Below, piece after piece: positions 34,407 to 43,281 of a stretch of 64,000 bases of DNA. The translations under genes and the position numbers were made by a program. Position 1 is the first letter of the stretch; the number at the start of each line of letters is the position of its first letter. Source of the DNA: Pseudomonas sp. R84 (GTDB taxonomy: Bacteria > Pseudomonadota > Gammaproteobacteria > Pseudomonadales > Pseudomonadaceae); assembly GCF_009834515.1 (NCBI RefSeq), contig NZ_CP019426.1, positions 3,957,501-4,021,500 on the forward strand, in the 5' to 3' direction. The notes under the pieces are model-generated. The model saw only the letters and a list, made by a program, of their open reading frames with translations, searched no databases and was not told the DNA's origin.

Positions 34407-35317
34407 GAACCTTCAATCAGCAATTCCTGCGCCTGGTGCCCAGCGGGCGAAAACTGGTGATCGGCATTCCGTTCATCTGGCTGTTCCTGTTCTTCATGCT
34501 GCCGTTCTTTCTGGTGATGAAGATCAGCTTCTCGGAAGCCGCGCTGTCGATCCCGCCCTACTCGGAGATCTACACCTACGCCGAACAGAAATTCCAGCTG
34601 ATGCTCAACATCGGCAACTACACCATGCTCGGCGAAGACGAGCTGTACCTATCGGCCTACCTAGGCTCGCTGAAAGTCGCGGCGCTGAGCACGATGATGT
34701 GCCTGTTGATCGGTTTCCCGATGGCCTACGCGATCACCAAGACCGGCAAGGAAACGCAAAACGTCCTGCTGCTGTTGATCATGATGCCGACCTGGACCGC
34801 GATCCTGATCCGCGTTTACGCATGGATGGGCATCCTCAGCAACAACGGTTTGCTCAACGCGTTTCTGATGTGGACGGGGCTGACCGATCACCCGATCGAG
34901 ATCCTCAACACCAACACGGCCGTGTATATCGGCGTGGTCTACGCCTACCTGCCATTCATGGTGTTGCCGCTGTACGCCAACCTCGTCAAGCACGATGGCA
35001 GCCTGCTGGAAGCCGCGCAGGATCTGGGTTCGAGCAACTTCAACAACTTCTGGAAAATCACCGTGCCACTGGCCAAGAACGGCATTATTGCCGGCTGCAT
35101 GCTGGTGTTCATTCCGGTGGTCGGCGAGTTCGTGATTCCAGAACTGTTGGGTGGCCCGGAGACGCTGATGATCGGTCGCGTGCTGTGGCAAGAGTTCTTC
35201 AATAACCGCGACTGGCCGGTGGCGTCTGCGCTGGCGGTGGTGATGCTGTTGATCCTGATTGTGCCGATTCTGCTGTTCAACCGCAGCCAGGCCAAAGAGA
35301 TGGAGGCACGGGGATGA
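34403..35317 (+). CDS. potB: Polyamine ABC transporter permease PotB/SpuG-like
   Basis: A 304-residue inner-membrane permease with about six helices and the EAA loop (GSLLEAAQDLGSSNFNNFWKI) that docks to the ATPase. Residues WTAILIRVYAWMGIL and the C-terminal IGRVLWQEFFNNRDWP are typical of PotB/PotH. It is coupled to potA and potC by 4-base overlaps. Confidence 0.92.
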   Translation: MRTFNQQFLRLVPSGRKLVIGIPFIWLFLFFMLPFFLVMKISFSEAALSIPPYSEIYTYAEQKFQLMLNIGNYTMLGEDELYLSAYLGSLKVAALSTMMCLLIGFPMAYAITKTGKETQNVLLLLIMMPTWTAILIRVYAWMGILSNNGLLNAFLMWTGLTDHPIEILNTNTAVYIGVVYAYLPFMVLPLYANLVKHDGSLLEAAQDLGSSNFNNFWKITVPLAKNGIIAGCMLVFIPVVGEFVIPELLGGPETLMIGRVLWQEFFNNRDWPVASALAVVMLLILIVPILLFNRSQAKEMEARG

Positions 35318-36189
35318 AACGCTTCGGTTTTTCCAAGTTCATGCTGATCTTCGGCCTGATGTTCATTTATCTGCCGATGCTGATTCTGGTGATCTACTCG
35401 TTCAACGCCTCGAAACTAGTGACAGTCTGGGGCGGCTGGTCGGTGAAGTGGTATGTCGGCTTGCTCGACAACACGCAACTGATGGGCTCGGTGGTGCGCT
35501 CGCTGGAAATCGCCTGCTACACCGCGATTGCTGCAGTCGCGTTGGGCACCCTCGCCGCTTTCGTGCTGACGCGTGTGACACGCTTCAAGGGTCGCACGCT
35601 GTTTGGTGGTCTGGTCACTGCGCCGTTGGTGATGCCTGAGGTGATCACCGGTCTGTCGCTGTTGCTGCTGTTCGTGGCGATGGCGCAGTTGATCGGCTGG
35701 CCGCAGGAGCGTGGCATCGTCACGATCTGGATCGCCCACACCACGTTTTGTGCCGCTTATGTGGCGGTGGTAGTCTCCGCCCGCCTTCGTGAGCTGGATC
35801 TGTCGATCGAAGAAGCGGCGATGGATCTCGGTGCGAAGCCGTTCAAGGTGTTTTTCCTGATCACCATTCCAATGATCGCGCCGTCGCTGGCGGCGGGCGG
35901 GATGATGTCGTTCGCCTTGTCGCTGGATGACTTGGTGTTGGCCAGCTTCGTTTCCGGACCAGGTTCGACGACGTTGCCGATGGAAGTGTTCTCGGCGGTG
36001 CGTCTGGGCGTGAAGCCTGAGATCAACGCGGTGGCCAGCCTGATTCTGCTGGCGGTGTCGCTGGTGACGTTCCTGGTCTGGTACTTCGGCCGCAAGGCAG
36101 AAGCCAACCGCAAGCGGGCGATTCAGGAAGCGATGGATCAGACGGCGAATGAGTCGTGGCAACAACCGCAACAAGCCGCCACCGCTTGA
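35314..36189 (+). CDS. potC: Polyamine ABC transporter permease PotC/SpuH-like
   Basis: The second permease (291 residues), with MFIYLPMLILVIYSFNASKL at the N-terminus and EAA loop LSIEEAAMDLGAKPFKVFFLI. The ALSLDDLVLASFVSGPGSTTLP segment is typical of PotC/PotI. The start codon overlaps the potB stop (ATGA). Confidence 0.92.
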   Translation: MKRFGFSKFMLIFGLMFIYLPMLILVIYSFNASKLVTVWGGWSVKWYVGLLDNTQLMGSVVRSLEIACYTAIAAVALGTLAAFVLTRVTRFKGRTLFGGLVTAPLVMPEVITGLSLLLLFVAMAQLIGWPQERGIVTIWIAHTTFCAAYVAVVVSARLRELDLSIEEAAMDLGAKPFKVFFLITIPMIAPSLAAGGMMSFALSLDDLVLASFVSGPGSTTLPMEVFSAVRLGVKPEINAVASLILLAVSLVTFLVWYFGRKAEANRKRAIQEAMDQTANESWQQPQQAATA

Positions 36190-36191
36190 CC

Positions 36192-36280
36192 GGTAGGAGC
36201 TGCGGCACGCTGCGATCTTTTGATCTTGATGTGAAAGATCAAAAGATCGCAGCCTCGTTTCACTCGACAGCTCCTACACA
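36192..36280. repeat. Second-class inverted repeat (diverged arm)
   Basis: GGTAGGAGCTGCGGCACGCT pairs only in part with the right arm, where GCCTCGTTTCACTCGACAGC replaces the usual GCCTTCGGCAGC. The inner GATCTTTTGATC core is intact. It lies between potC and potF. Confidence 0.85.
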
Positions 36281-36302
36281 AATGTAGTCAGCCCCTCGGT
36301 CA

Positions 36303-36334
36303 GTCCCCTCTCCCCCTGGGAGAGGGTGAGGGGG
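36303..36334. repeat. Half of a 178-bp-family repeat
   Basis: Only the terminal hairpin GTCCCCTCTCCCCCTGGGAG followed by AGGGTGAGGGGG is present, 39 bases before the potF start. The rest of the element is missing. Confidence 0.7.
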
Positions 36335-36372
36335 CTTTGCGCAACGTGAATAAAAACAATGGAGTTGTACCG

Positions 36373-37470
36373 ATGAAAATGTTTGGCAGGACTCTGCTGA
36401 CACTGTCCTTAATGGGCGCAATGGTCATGGGCGCTCAGGCCAACGACAAGGTGCTGCGCGTTTACAACTGGTCCGATTACATCGCGCCGGACACCGTCAA
36501 GAAGTTCGAAGACGAGACCGGCATCCGCGTGACCTACGACGTCTTCGACAGCAACGAGACCCTTGAGGCGCGTTTGCTGGCGGGCAAATCCGGCTACGAC
36601 CTGGTCGTCCCGTCGAACAGTTTCCTGGCCAAGCAGATCAAGGCCGGCGTCTATCAGACGCTGGACAAATCCAAGCTGCCGAACTGGAAGAATCTCAACC
36701 CGGTGCTGCTGAAAAACGCCGCCGCCAGTGATCCGGACAACGCCCACGCGTTCCCGTACATGTGGGGCTCGATCGGCATCGGCTTCAACCCGGCCAAGGT
36801 CAAGGAAGTGCTCGGCGCCAACGCCCCGACCAATTCCTGGGACTTGCTGTTCAAACCGGAAAACGCTGAAAAACTCAAAGCCTGCGGCATCAGTTTCCTC
36901 GACTCGCCGACCGAAATGATCCCGGCCGCCCTGCACTATCTGGGTTACCCGGTGAACGACAGGGACACCGCGCACATCAAGGAAGCCGAGGCGCTGTTCA
37001 TGAAGATTCGTCCGAACGTGGCGTACTTCCATTCCTCGAAATACATCTCGGATCTGGCCAACGGCAACATCTGCGTGGCGGTCGGCTACTCCGGTGATGT
37101 GCTGCAAGCCAAGGCCCGCGCGGTGGAATCGGGCAACAACGTGGTGATCGACTACAGCATTCCCAAGGAGGGTGCCGGCAGCTTCTACGACATGGTCGCG
37201 ATCCCGCGCGATGCCGCTAACGTCGAGAACGCTTACCTGTTCATGGATTTTCTGATGCGTCCGGACATCATCGCCGAGATCACCAACAGCAACGGCTACA
37301 GCAACGCCAACGCGGCGGCTACGCCATTGGTGGATGAAGCGATCCGCAACGACCCGGGTTCGTATCCGTCGCAAGCGGTGATGGCGACGCTGTATGCGGT
37401 GCCGGATCAGCCGATTGCCACACAGCGGATCATGACCCGCGGCTGGACCCGGGTGAAACTCGGTAAGTAA
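36373..37470 (+). CDS. potF: Periplasmic polyamine-binding protein PotF/SpuD-like
   Basis: A 365-residue solute-binding protein with a Sec signal peptide ([20 protein letters not shown], cleaved near AQAND). The mature protein begins [20 protein letters not shown], the standard PotD/PotF start, and has [20 protein letters not shown]. It captures putrescine (or spermidine) for PotABC. It lies 183 bases after potC with two repeats between, which could raise its expression relative to the membrane genes by mRNA processing. An upstream in-frame start is unlikely because it would precede the signal peptide. Confidence 0.93.
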   Translation: MKMFGRTLLTLSLMGAMVMGAQANDKVLRVYNWSDYIAPDTVKKFEDETGIRVTYDVFDSNETLEARLLAGKSGYDLVVPSNSFLAKQIKAGVYQTLDKSKLPNWKNLNPVLLKNAAASDPDNAHAFPYMWGSIGIGFNPAKVKEVLGANAPTNSWDLLFKPENAEKLKACGISFLDSPTEMIPAALHYLGYPVNDRDTAHIKEAEALFMKIRPNVAYFHSSKYISDLANGNICVAVGYSGDVLQAKARAVESGNNVVIDYSIPKEGAGSFYDMVAIPRDAANVENAYLFMDFLMRPDIIAEITNSNGYSNANAAATPLVDEAIRNDPGSYPSQAVMATLYAVPDQPIATQRIMTRGWTRVKLGK

Positions 37471-37488
37471 GCCCACCAAAGCTCCAAA

Positions 37489-37579
37489 TGTAGGAGTGAG
37501 CCTGCTCGCGATGGCGGTGTGTCAGGCAGCGCTGATGCTGAGTGTACTGGCCTCATCGCGAGCAGGCTCACTCCTACAG
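37489..37579. repeat. REP-type inverted pair
   Basis: TGTAGGAGTGAGCCTGCTCG and its inverse in the potF 3' region. Confidence 0.9.
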
Positions 37580-37693
37580 TGGTTTGGTGTTGTGACAGAA
37601 AAATTTATGATTTCCCGTTCACGCAGCGCCTTACCACCGCTGCACCCTGCTATGAACGGCCTCACCTGGCTCCCTCGGTTCAGGTGAATTCTC

Positions 37694-37717
37694 AGGCGCC
37701 TTCGGGCGCCTTTTTTT
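37694..37717 (+). terminator. Rho-independent terminator after potF
   Basis: GGCGCC-TTCG-GGCGCC stem-loop with a stable UUCG-type loop and seven Ts. It is 223 bases after the potF stop; the segment before it (TCACCTG..CAGGTGA) makes a further hairpin, so a 3'-derived small RNA is conceivable. Confidence 0.85.
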
Positions 37718-37723
37718 GTGCGC

Positions 37724-38245
37724 TCAAATCAGCGGCCAGTCTTGCAGAATCCGATAGCGTCCCTTGTGTGATTCAAACAAGGCGAAGCGTTCGGCACGCA
37801 GAAAAAACTCCGGCGGCGTAGCGGATTCCGGCTCCGGAGCACGGTACTCACGGGCCAGCGTCAGGTGCGGGCGAAACTCGCGTGGCGTCTCTTCAAAGCC
37901 AAACGGCAACATCGCCTGCTCCAATGCGTAGACCAGCCGCAGCAACGCTTGTGGCGCCTGCTCGGGCGCCAGTGACAACACCCCGGCGCGGTGCCAGACC
38001 TGCAAGTGATCCAGCGAAATCTTCAACACCTCACCCGGTGTGCGCACTTGCCCGGCGGCTTCGCAGACTTCATTGATCTGCGCCAATGGCACCGCGCCGA
38101 GAAACAGCAACGTCAGATGAAAGTTGTCCGCCGGCACCGGCTTACCGGTGCGCAAACCCAACTCCCCTCGCCATTGAGCAATCGCCTTGCGTTGCGCAGA
38201 CGGGCAATCGAGGGCGAAAAACAGTCGCTTTGTCTCATCGGTCAT
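37724..38245 (-). CDS. thpR: RNA 2',3'-cyclic phosphodiesterase ThpR (2'-5' RNA ligase family)
   Basis: A 173-residue 2H phosphoesterase. Two HxTx motifs are visible: NFHLTLLFLG (about residues 42-51) and FRPHLTLARE (about 124-133), spaced as in LigT/ThpR. It starts MTDETKRLFFALDCP, a typical beginning. The family hydrolyses 2',3'-cyclic phosphates and can ligate 2'-5' bonds in vitro. It is a single gene, convergent with potF and divergent from a 64-residue protein. Confidence 0.93.
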   Translation of the reverse strand: MTDETKRLFFALDCPSAQRKAIAQWRGELGLRTGKPVPADNFHLTLLFLGAVPLAQINEVCEAAGQVRTPGEVLKISLDHLQVWHRAGVLSLAPEQAPQALLRLVYALEQAMLPFGFEETPREFRPHLTLAREYRAPEPESATPPEFFLRAERFALFESHKGRYRILQDWPLI

Positions 38246-38352
38246 GGCCCTGCTCCCCTGTTCACCGTGATCCGCCGGATTCTACACAGCCTGATCTGAC
38301 GACTCGCGACAGGCAGCTATAGTTCAAGGATTGCCATCAACCGGAGGCCGCC

Positions 38353-38547
38353 ATGCGCGCGATCCTCAGCAAAGAACCGTGGTGGGCGCGACCACCGCAT
38401 CCCGGGCAGGATGAAAGTGAACTGGAATGGGGCTGGCTGGTGCATTACAGCGAGGGTGAACCGCGTTTCGAATTCGTCCGCGAACGCCCGACTGACGAGC
38501 AGATTCGCAACCGCAAAAGCTGCCGTATCACCCCCTCTGCCGAGTGA
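38353..38547 (+). CDS. Conserved-looking 64-aa hypothetical protein
   Basis: Starts at ATG 12 bases after a strong CCGGAGGCC ribosome site. The sequence (LSKEPWWARPPHPGQDESEL, then GWLVHYSEGEPRFEFVRERP) is Trp/Glu/Arg-rich and soluble. No known domain. The strong ribosome site and G+C-typical codon use favour a real gene. Confidence 0.75.
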   Translation: MRAILSKEPWWARPPHPGQDESELEWGWLVHYSEGEPRFEFVRERPTDEQIRNRKSCRITPSAE

Positions 38548-38557
38548 ACACCGTACC

Positions 38558-38646
38558 TGTAGGAGTGAGCCTGCTCGCGATGGCGTTTGCACATTCAATG
38601 CTTCATTGACAGACCCACCGCTATCGCGAGCAGGCTCACTCCTACA
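38558..38646. repeat. REP-type inverted pair
   Basis: TGTAGGAGTGAGCCTGCTCG and its inverse, between the 64-aa gene and the convergent DUF1428 gene. Confidence 0.9.
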
Positions 38647-38663
38647 ATAGATTTGCGGTGGCC

Positions 38664-39017
38664 TCAGGGCTCGATGAGGTATTGGAAGCCGCCGTAGATC
38701 ATCCGCTGGCCATCGAACGGCATCGGGTTCAAATCGGGCTGCATGCGCGGGTCCTCCATCATCTTTGCCATGCCGGCATCCCGGGTGGCTTTGTCCGGCC
38801 AGATCAGCCAGCCCGAGGCGACGGTTTCGCCTTCCTTGAGCTTCACCGCCATCGGGAACGAGGTGAGCTTGCCGTCCGGCACGTCATCTCCCCAGCATTC
38901 AGCAACGCTCAGGGCGCCGTACTCCTTGAACAGTACGGCGGCAATTTCGGCGTGCTTTTTGTACTGCTCACGATTGGCAGTCGGCACCGGCGCTACGAAA
39001 ATATCGATGTAAGCCAT
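38664..39017 (-). CDS. DUF1428-family protein (YbaA-like)
   Basis: A 117-residue ferredoxin-like-fold protein. It begins MAYIDIFVAPVPTANREQYK and has AECWGDDVPDGKLTSFP, SGWLIWPDKATRDAG and PFDGQRMIYGGFQ, which I recognise as DUF1428. The biochemical role is unknown. It follows the lipoprotein gene with 2 bases between stop and start, so the two are co-transcribed. The upstream frame extension is rejected because the chosen Met gives the family start. Confidence 0.9.
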   Translation of the reverse strand: MAYIDIFVAPVPTANREQYKKHAEIAAVLFKEYGALSVAECWGDDVPDGKLTSFPMAVKLKEGETVASGWLIWPDKATRDAGMAKMMEDPRMQPDLNPMPFDGQRMIYGGFQYLIEP

Positions 39018-39019
39018 GA

Positions 39020-40102
39020 TCACTCTCCTTGCACGTTGGGTTCGATCTGCTGATTGGTCGATTGCGGCGGCTGCCATTCGACACGGTTCACGCCCAGCCC
39101 GACCGACGGTTCATCGCCCGCACCCAGATTGCGCTCGACCTGTGCGGCCATGTGCAGCGTGCCGGCCATCACCCCGGTTGTCGGGTTCTGCACCAGTTTC
39201 AGCCAGGCCTTGTCGAAGGTGCTGCCCAGACTGCTGCGGATCAACGCTTCGCTGTCGGGGCGGTCATTGGCCTGGATAATCGCGCGAATACCCGCAACAC
39301 CAGCCGAGATCAGGCCACCGGCCAGTTTCCCGGCAGCAGCGGCCACCGCACTGGCAGCCCCGCGCGGGGCCATTTCCGCTTCCATCCGCTGACTGGCGCG
39401 TTTGGCCACCGGCGCCATGCCGGCATCCGTCGAGGCAATACCCTTGGCGCCGCCCTCGGTGTGGATCTTGTCGATCAGCGCGGCGTAGGCCGGCAGCGTG
39501 TTCAGCGGCTCGGTACTGATGACCTGATACAACGAAGCATCCCGCGCCGACGGCGGGCCAAGCGCAATGGCCGGGACTTTCTGCAAATGCCCATTGAGCT
39601 GACCAACGGGCACACCATGGCGCTGGGCGATGAGCGGCATCTGCTGGGCCATCAGTTGCGCATAGAACGCCGTCGCCTGGCCGAGAATCGCGTCCGGATC
39701 GACCTCCACCGCCACTGGTGCCAGCACCCTTTTCTGATATTGCTCAAGCAGATACGCCGCCAACCGCTTGGCCGATGCGTCCTGTTCGCCACCGGCATTG
39801 ATCGTGTACCAGCTGACCTTCATCGATAGCCATTCCTGGGTCCAGTAGCTGCTGAACCACGGGATGAAATTTTCTTCAGTTTGCTGATAGACCCGAGTGC
39901 GCCAATGTTCCATCGAACCACGGGCAAAGACTTTGACTTGTTCGGTGGATTGCTGCGAGGCGTTGACGATTTCCCGGTCGATCTGCTGCCAGGTGGCCGG
40001 CGAGACAAACACGGCCTGCGGCGCCAACACCGGCGCCCGCGCCGAGTTGGCGCAGCCGGCCAGCAACAACAGTGCGGCGACGAGCAACGCACGCGGGTTC
40101 AC
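39020..40102 (-). CDS. Predicted lipoprotein of unknown function
   Basis: A 360-residue protein that probably starts at GTG (protein NPRALLVAALLLLAGC), giving a lipoprotein signal peptide with lipobox LAGC. An AAGGAAA ribosome site lies upstream. No ATG precedes the signal without including REP-derived sequence. The body has an Ala/Gly-rich helix-forming segment (GAASAVAAAAGKLAGGLISA, about residues 256-275) that could insert in a membrane. I do not recognise a domain. Operon partner of the DUF1428 gene. Confidence 0.75.
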   Translation of the reverse strand: MNPRALLVAALLLLAGCANSARAPVLAPQAVFVSPATWQQIDREIVNASQQSTEQVKVFARGSMEHWRTRVYQQTEENFIPWFSSYWTQEWLSMKVSWYTINAGGEQDASAKRLAAYLLEQYQKRVLAPVAVEVDPDAILGQATAFYAQLMAQQMPLIAQRHGVPVGQLNGHLQKVPAIALGPPSARDASLYQVISTEPLNTLPAYAALIDKIHTEGGAKGIASTDAGMAPVAKRASQRMEAEMAPRGAASAVAAAAGKLAGGLISAGVAGIRAIIQANDRPDSEALIRSSLGSTFDKAWLKLVQNPTTGVMAGTLHMAAQVERNLGAGDEPSVGLGVNRVEWQPPQSTNQQIEPNVQGE

Positions 40103-40189
40103 GGTGGCGGTTTCCTTTAAAAGGGCGGAAGCAGATTTGAGTATAGGTGCGTGCGCAGGGCCGTTTGTCCGGTTTTGGCTGGTCTGGCG

Positions 40190-40258
40190 CCTTCGCGAGC
40201 AGGCTCGCTCCCACAGGGGAATGCGTTTCAACGTGGGAGCGAGCCTGCTCGCGAAGGG
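40190..40258. repeat. REP-type inverted pair (tail-to-tail)
   Basis: CTTCGCGAGCAGGCTCGCTC and its inverse around a 20-base spacer, upstream of the lipoprotein gene start. Confidence 0.9.
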
Positions 40259-40387
40259 GCCATCAGCAACACCCCAAATCCCCAACCATCACTGCCATCG
40301 ATATTCACCATCGCCACGATTGCCTTCCGCCCACCGCCCATCAAAGGCACGATTAAGCCATCCGAAACACAACGAGGAGTTCACAAC

Positions 40388-40663
40388 ATGATTCACACCC
40401 ACGTCACACTCTCCGTGAGTTTCCCGGTGTTCGGCAGCAACTATTACGACCAGCACGCCGTGTCGCACAAGGCTCAGGCACTGGTGTTCAACGAAGATTT
40501 CGAAGATCTGTTGATGCCCGCCGCCACTAATCATTTCAGTAATGAAGTGGTCGGCATCAACGATCAGTTCCGTTTTCTGAGCGACATTCTCGCCACCCAT
40601 TTGCTGGACATCGAGGCCTCTGTGCCTGCGCGATCCAGCGTCCGGGCGAGCGCTCACTTTTAA
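40388..40663 (+). CDS. Hypothetical protein (91 aa)
   Basis: Start MIHTHVTLSVSFPVFGSNYY follows AACGAGGAGTTCACAAC, a good ribosome site. The protein is soluble with an acidic middle (NEDFEDLLMP). No family is known to me. It has its own terminator immediately downstream (40679-40713). The upstream open frame runs through a REP and is not protein-like. Confidence 0.7.
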   Translation: MIHTHVTLSVSFPVFGSNYYDQHAVSHKAQALVFNEDFEDLLMPAATNHFSNEVVGINDQFRFLSDILATHLLDIEASVPARSSVRASAHF

Positions 40664-40678
40664 TTGAGGGCTAATGAC

Positions 40679-40713
40679 AGAGGGTGTTCCTTTTTCGGGA
40701 ACGCCCTCTTTTT
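40679..40713 (+). terminator. Rho-independent terminator
   Basis: AGAGGGTGTTCC/GGAACGCCCTCT stem (one mismatch or G-U), loop TTTTTC, then five Ts. It follows the 91-aa gene and lies just before the end of the convergent 67-aa lipoprotein gene. Confidence 0.9.
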
Positions 40714-40719
40714 GTTCAA

Positions 40720-40923
40720 TCAGTCATCATCCCGATCACGGTAGTAACGACGCCCGTCGCGGCGATCGTCGCGATCATCCCAGCGCCGGTCATGGTCGTA
40801 ATTGCGGCCATGATCGCGGTCGTAGTGCCGGCCATGACGGTGGTCATCATCAAAATCCGCCACACAGCCGCCGAGCAATACGGCGGCGGTCACGGTCAGC
40901 AGCATCGTTGTTGCGCGCTTCAT
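40720..40923 (-). CDS. Small Asp/Arg/His-rich lipoprotein
   Basis: A 67-residue protein: signal MKRATTMLLTVTAAVLLGGC with lipobox LGGC, then a mature part made almost only of Asp, Arg, His and Tyr (HRHGRHYDRDHGRNYDHDRR). Such tails can bind metals or be disordered surface tethers. No defined function. The start follows AGGGAAGTGTTGA. Confidence 0.75.
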   Translation of the reverse strand: MKRATTMLLTVTAAVLLGGCVADFDDDHRHGRHYDRDHGRNYDHDRRWDDRDDRRDGRRYYRDRDDD

Positions 40924-41166
40924 TCAACACTTCCCTAAAACCAAGGTCTTGACGACGGAATCGGCCACGCTGCCCGCGCCTTCGGGACGCGGTGCGCGCA
41001 GCCGCAGATACGACCGGGCAAATCAGCGTTGATTCAGTGGCCACTAGCGACCGTTTGTCGCTCCGCCCGCGCTGCCCGAACGGCGGCGAAATGCCACCTA
41101 TACTCCTTGCAACCTAGCCCCACGCAATGGATCTGCGCCCTCAATAACAACAAGCAGAGGTGGACC

Positions 41167-42921
41167 ATGGTCTGGCAGCAAATTTACGACCCGTTCGGCA
41201 ACCCGGTGATCTCCACGCTCATGGCCGCTGTACCGGTGGTGGTGATGCTCGCGGCGCTGGCGTTCTTTCACGTCAAGGCGCACTTGGCGGCGCTGCTTGC
41301 TCTGGCGTCCGCCCTGCTGATTTCGATTTTCGCCTTCGGCATGCCGGCGAGCATGGCTGGCTCAGCGGCGTTGTTTGGCGCGGCCAATGGCTTGTTGCCG
41401 ATCGGCTGGATCGTCCTCAACATCATTTTTCTGCATCGTCTGACCACCGAGAACGGCTCGTTCAAAGTGCTGCAGGATTCCCTTGCGCGCATCACCGATG
41501 ATCGCCGCTTGCAGTTGCTGCTGATCGCGTTCTGCTTCGGTGCGTTTTTCGAAGGCGCGGCCGGGTTCGGCACGCCGGTGGCGGTGACCGGGGCGATTCT
41601 GATCGGTCTCGGTTTTTCGCCGCTGGCCGCGTCCGGTCTGGCGCTGATCGCCAACACCGCGCCAGTCGCATTCGGCGCGCTAGGCACGCCGATCATCACG
41701 CTGGCCAAAGTCACCGGGCTGGATGAAATGGAACTGTCGATGATGGTCGGTCGGCAGTTGCCGTTTTTCTCGGTGCTGGTGCCGTTCTGGTTGATCTGGG
41801 CGTTTGCCGGGTGGCGCAAGATGCTCGAGATCTGGCCGGCGATTCTGGTAGCCGGCGTCAGCTTCGCGATCCCGCAATTTCTGGTATCGAACTACCACGG
41901 GCCAATGCTGGTGGACGTGATCGCCGCGCTGATTTCCATGGCCTGTCTGACGCTGTTCCTGAAGGTGTGGAAACCGGCGACCATTCACACCTCGGCAGCT
42001 CTTTCGGGGCGCGTAGACAACTCCAAGGTCGATGAAGAAAAAATCACTGCCAGCGCCGCGTTTAGTGACCAGGCGCGCCCGGCGGTGATGCGCGCGTGGA
42101 TGCCGTGGATCATCCTCACCGTGTTCGTCTTCGCCTGGGGCACCCAGGGCTTCAAGAATATGTTCGACACCCGCCCGGCGATTGATCCCGTCACCCAGTC
42201 AGCCAAGCTTGATCCCGCAGGCAAACCGCTGCGCGAGGCCAACCCGATTTTCGCCCCGGCAGTGACCTTTACCACGCTGCACCTTCAAATCGAGAAAGTC
42301 CCGCCGGTGGTTGCCGCGCCGAAAGCGGAAGAAGCGGTGTACAAATTCACCTGGCTCACCGCCACCGGCAGCGGGATTTTGCTTGCAGCAATTGTCGGCG
42401 GTTTGCTGATGGGCTATTCGATTCCACAACTGATCAAGCAGTACCTGCGCACGCTGTGGGTGGTGCGGTTTTCGTTGATCACCATTGCCGCGATGCTGGC
42501 GCTGGGGTTTCTCACGCGCTACTCGGGACTCGACGCGACCATGGGTCTGGCCTTTGCGGCGACGGGGATTTTTTATCCGATGTTCGGCACGTTGCTTGGT
42601 TGGCTGGGTGTGGCGTTGACCGGTTCGGATACCGCGTCGAACGTGTTGTTTGGCGGCTTGCAGCGGGTCACCTCGGAACAGCTCGGGATCAGTCCGGTAC
42701 TGATGGCGGCAGCGAACAGCTCTGGCGGGGTGATGGGCAAAATGGTCGATGCGCAATCGATCGTCGTCGCCTCCACCGCGACCCGCTGGTACGGGCATGA
42801 AGGCGAGATTCTGCGCTATGTGTTCTTCCACTCGATTGTGCTGGCGATTCTGGTCGGCGGGCTGGTGACGTTGCAGGCGTATGTGGCGCCGTTTACCTCG
42901 ATGGTGGTTGGCGGGCATTAG
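41167..42921 (+). CDS. lctP: L-lactate permease (LctP/LldP family)
   Basis: A 584-residue inner-membrane transporter with about twelve or more helices. Family motifs are LLIAFCFGAFFEGAAGFGTPVAVT, LALIANTAPVAFGALGTPIITL and, near the C-terminus, SGGVMGKMVDAQSIVVAS. It imports L-lactate, D-lactate or glycolate with protons. The start MVWQQIYDPFGNP follows GCAGAGGTGGACC. No lactate dehydrogenase (lldD, dld) or lldR lies beside it, so it may be a secondary copy or a glycolate permease. Confidence 0.92.
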   Translation: MVWQQIYDPFGNPVISTLMAAVPVVVMLAALAFFHVKAHLAALLALASALLISIFAFGMPASMAGSAALFGAANGLLPIGWIVLNIIFLHRLTTENGSFKVLQDSLARITDDRRLQLLLIAFCFGAFFEGAAGFGTPVAVTGAILIGLGFSPLAASGLALIANTAPVAFGALGTPIITLAKVTGLDEMELSMMVGRQLPFFSVLVPFWLIWAFAGWRKMLEIWPAILVAGVSFAIPQFLVSNYHGPMLVDVIAALISMACLTLFLKVWKPATIHTSAALSGRVDNSKVDEEKITASAAFSDQARPAVMRAWMPWIILTVFVFAWGTQGFKNMFDTRPAIDPVTQSAKLDPAGKPLREANPIFAPAVTFTTLHLQIEKVPPVVAAPKAEEAVYKFTWLTATGSGILLAAIVGGLLMGYSIPQLIKQYLRTLWVVRFSLITIAAMLALGFLTRYSGLDATMGLAFAATGIFYPMFGTLLGWLGVALTGSDTASNVLFGGLQRVTSEQLGISPVLMAAANSSGGVMGKMVDAQSIVVASTATRWYGHEGEILRYVFFHSIVLAILVGGLVTLQAYVAPFTSMVVGGH

Positions 42922-42942
42922 TCCGGCCGGACACATATCCAA

Positions 42943-42972
42943 TGTGGGAGCGAGCCTGCTCGCTCCCACAGG
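42943..42972. repeat. Collapsed REP palindrome
   Basis: TGTGGGAGCGAGCCTGCTCG continues straight into CTCCCACAGGG: the two arms are joined with no spacer, giving a compact hairpin just after lctP that could act in 3'-end formation. Confidence 0.8.
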
Positions 42973-43013
42973 GTTCAGGTTGTTAGTGAAATGGTGGTTA
43001 CAGCGCAGATCCT

Positions 43014-43104
43014 TGTAGGAGTGAGCCTGCTCGCGATAGCGGTGTGTCAGTCACCACATCGCTCACTGGTCTATCGCTATCGCGAGCAGGCTCACTCCTA
43101 CAGG
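43014..43104. repeat. REP-type inverted pair
   Basis: TGTAGGAGTGAGCCTGCTCG and its inverse, between lctP and paoA. Confidence 0.9.
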
Positions 43105-43281
43105 GGATTGTGTCGTACCGTCGATTGATGAGTCACACGCATAACTCTATAGCGAAAATCCGACAAAACCTTTTCCTCTTTCCGGCAGTCACTTCTTAAC
43201 GAGACCGGCGATGACGCTGGCTGCCCGCTTGGGCCATCCACGACCCTGCTGCCCTGATGAAGAGAGAAAAGGAATCGAACC

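Noticed and set aside
43105..43281. A copy of the LysR-type motif before the molybdoenzyme genes paoABC
   Set aside because: Fragments GATTG and GTC occur, but the fixed spacing of the five other copies is not present.
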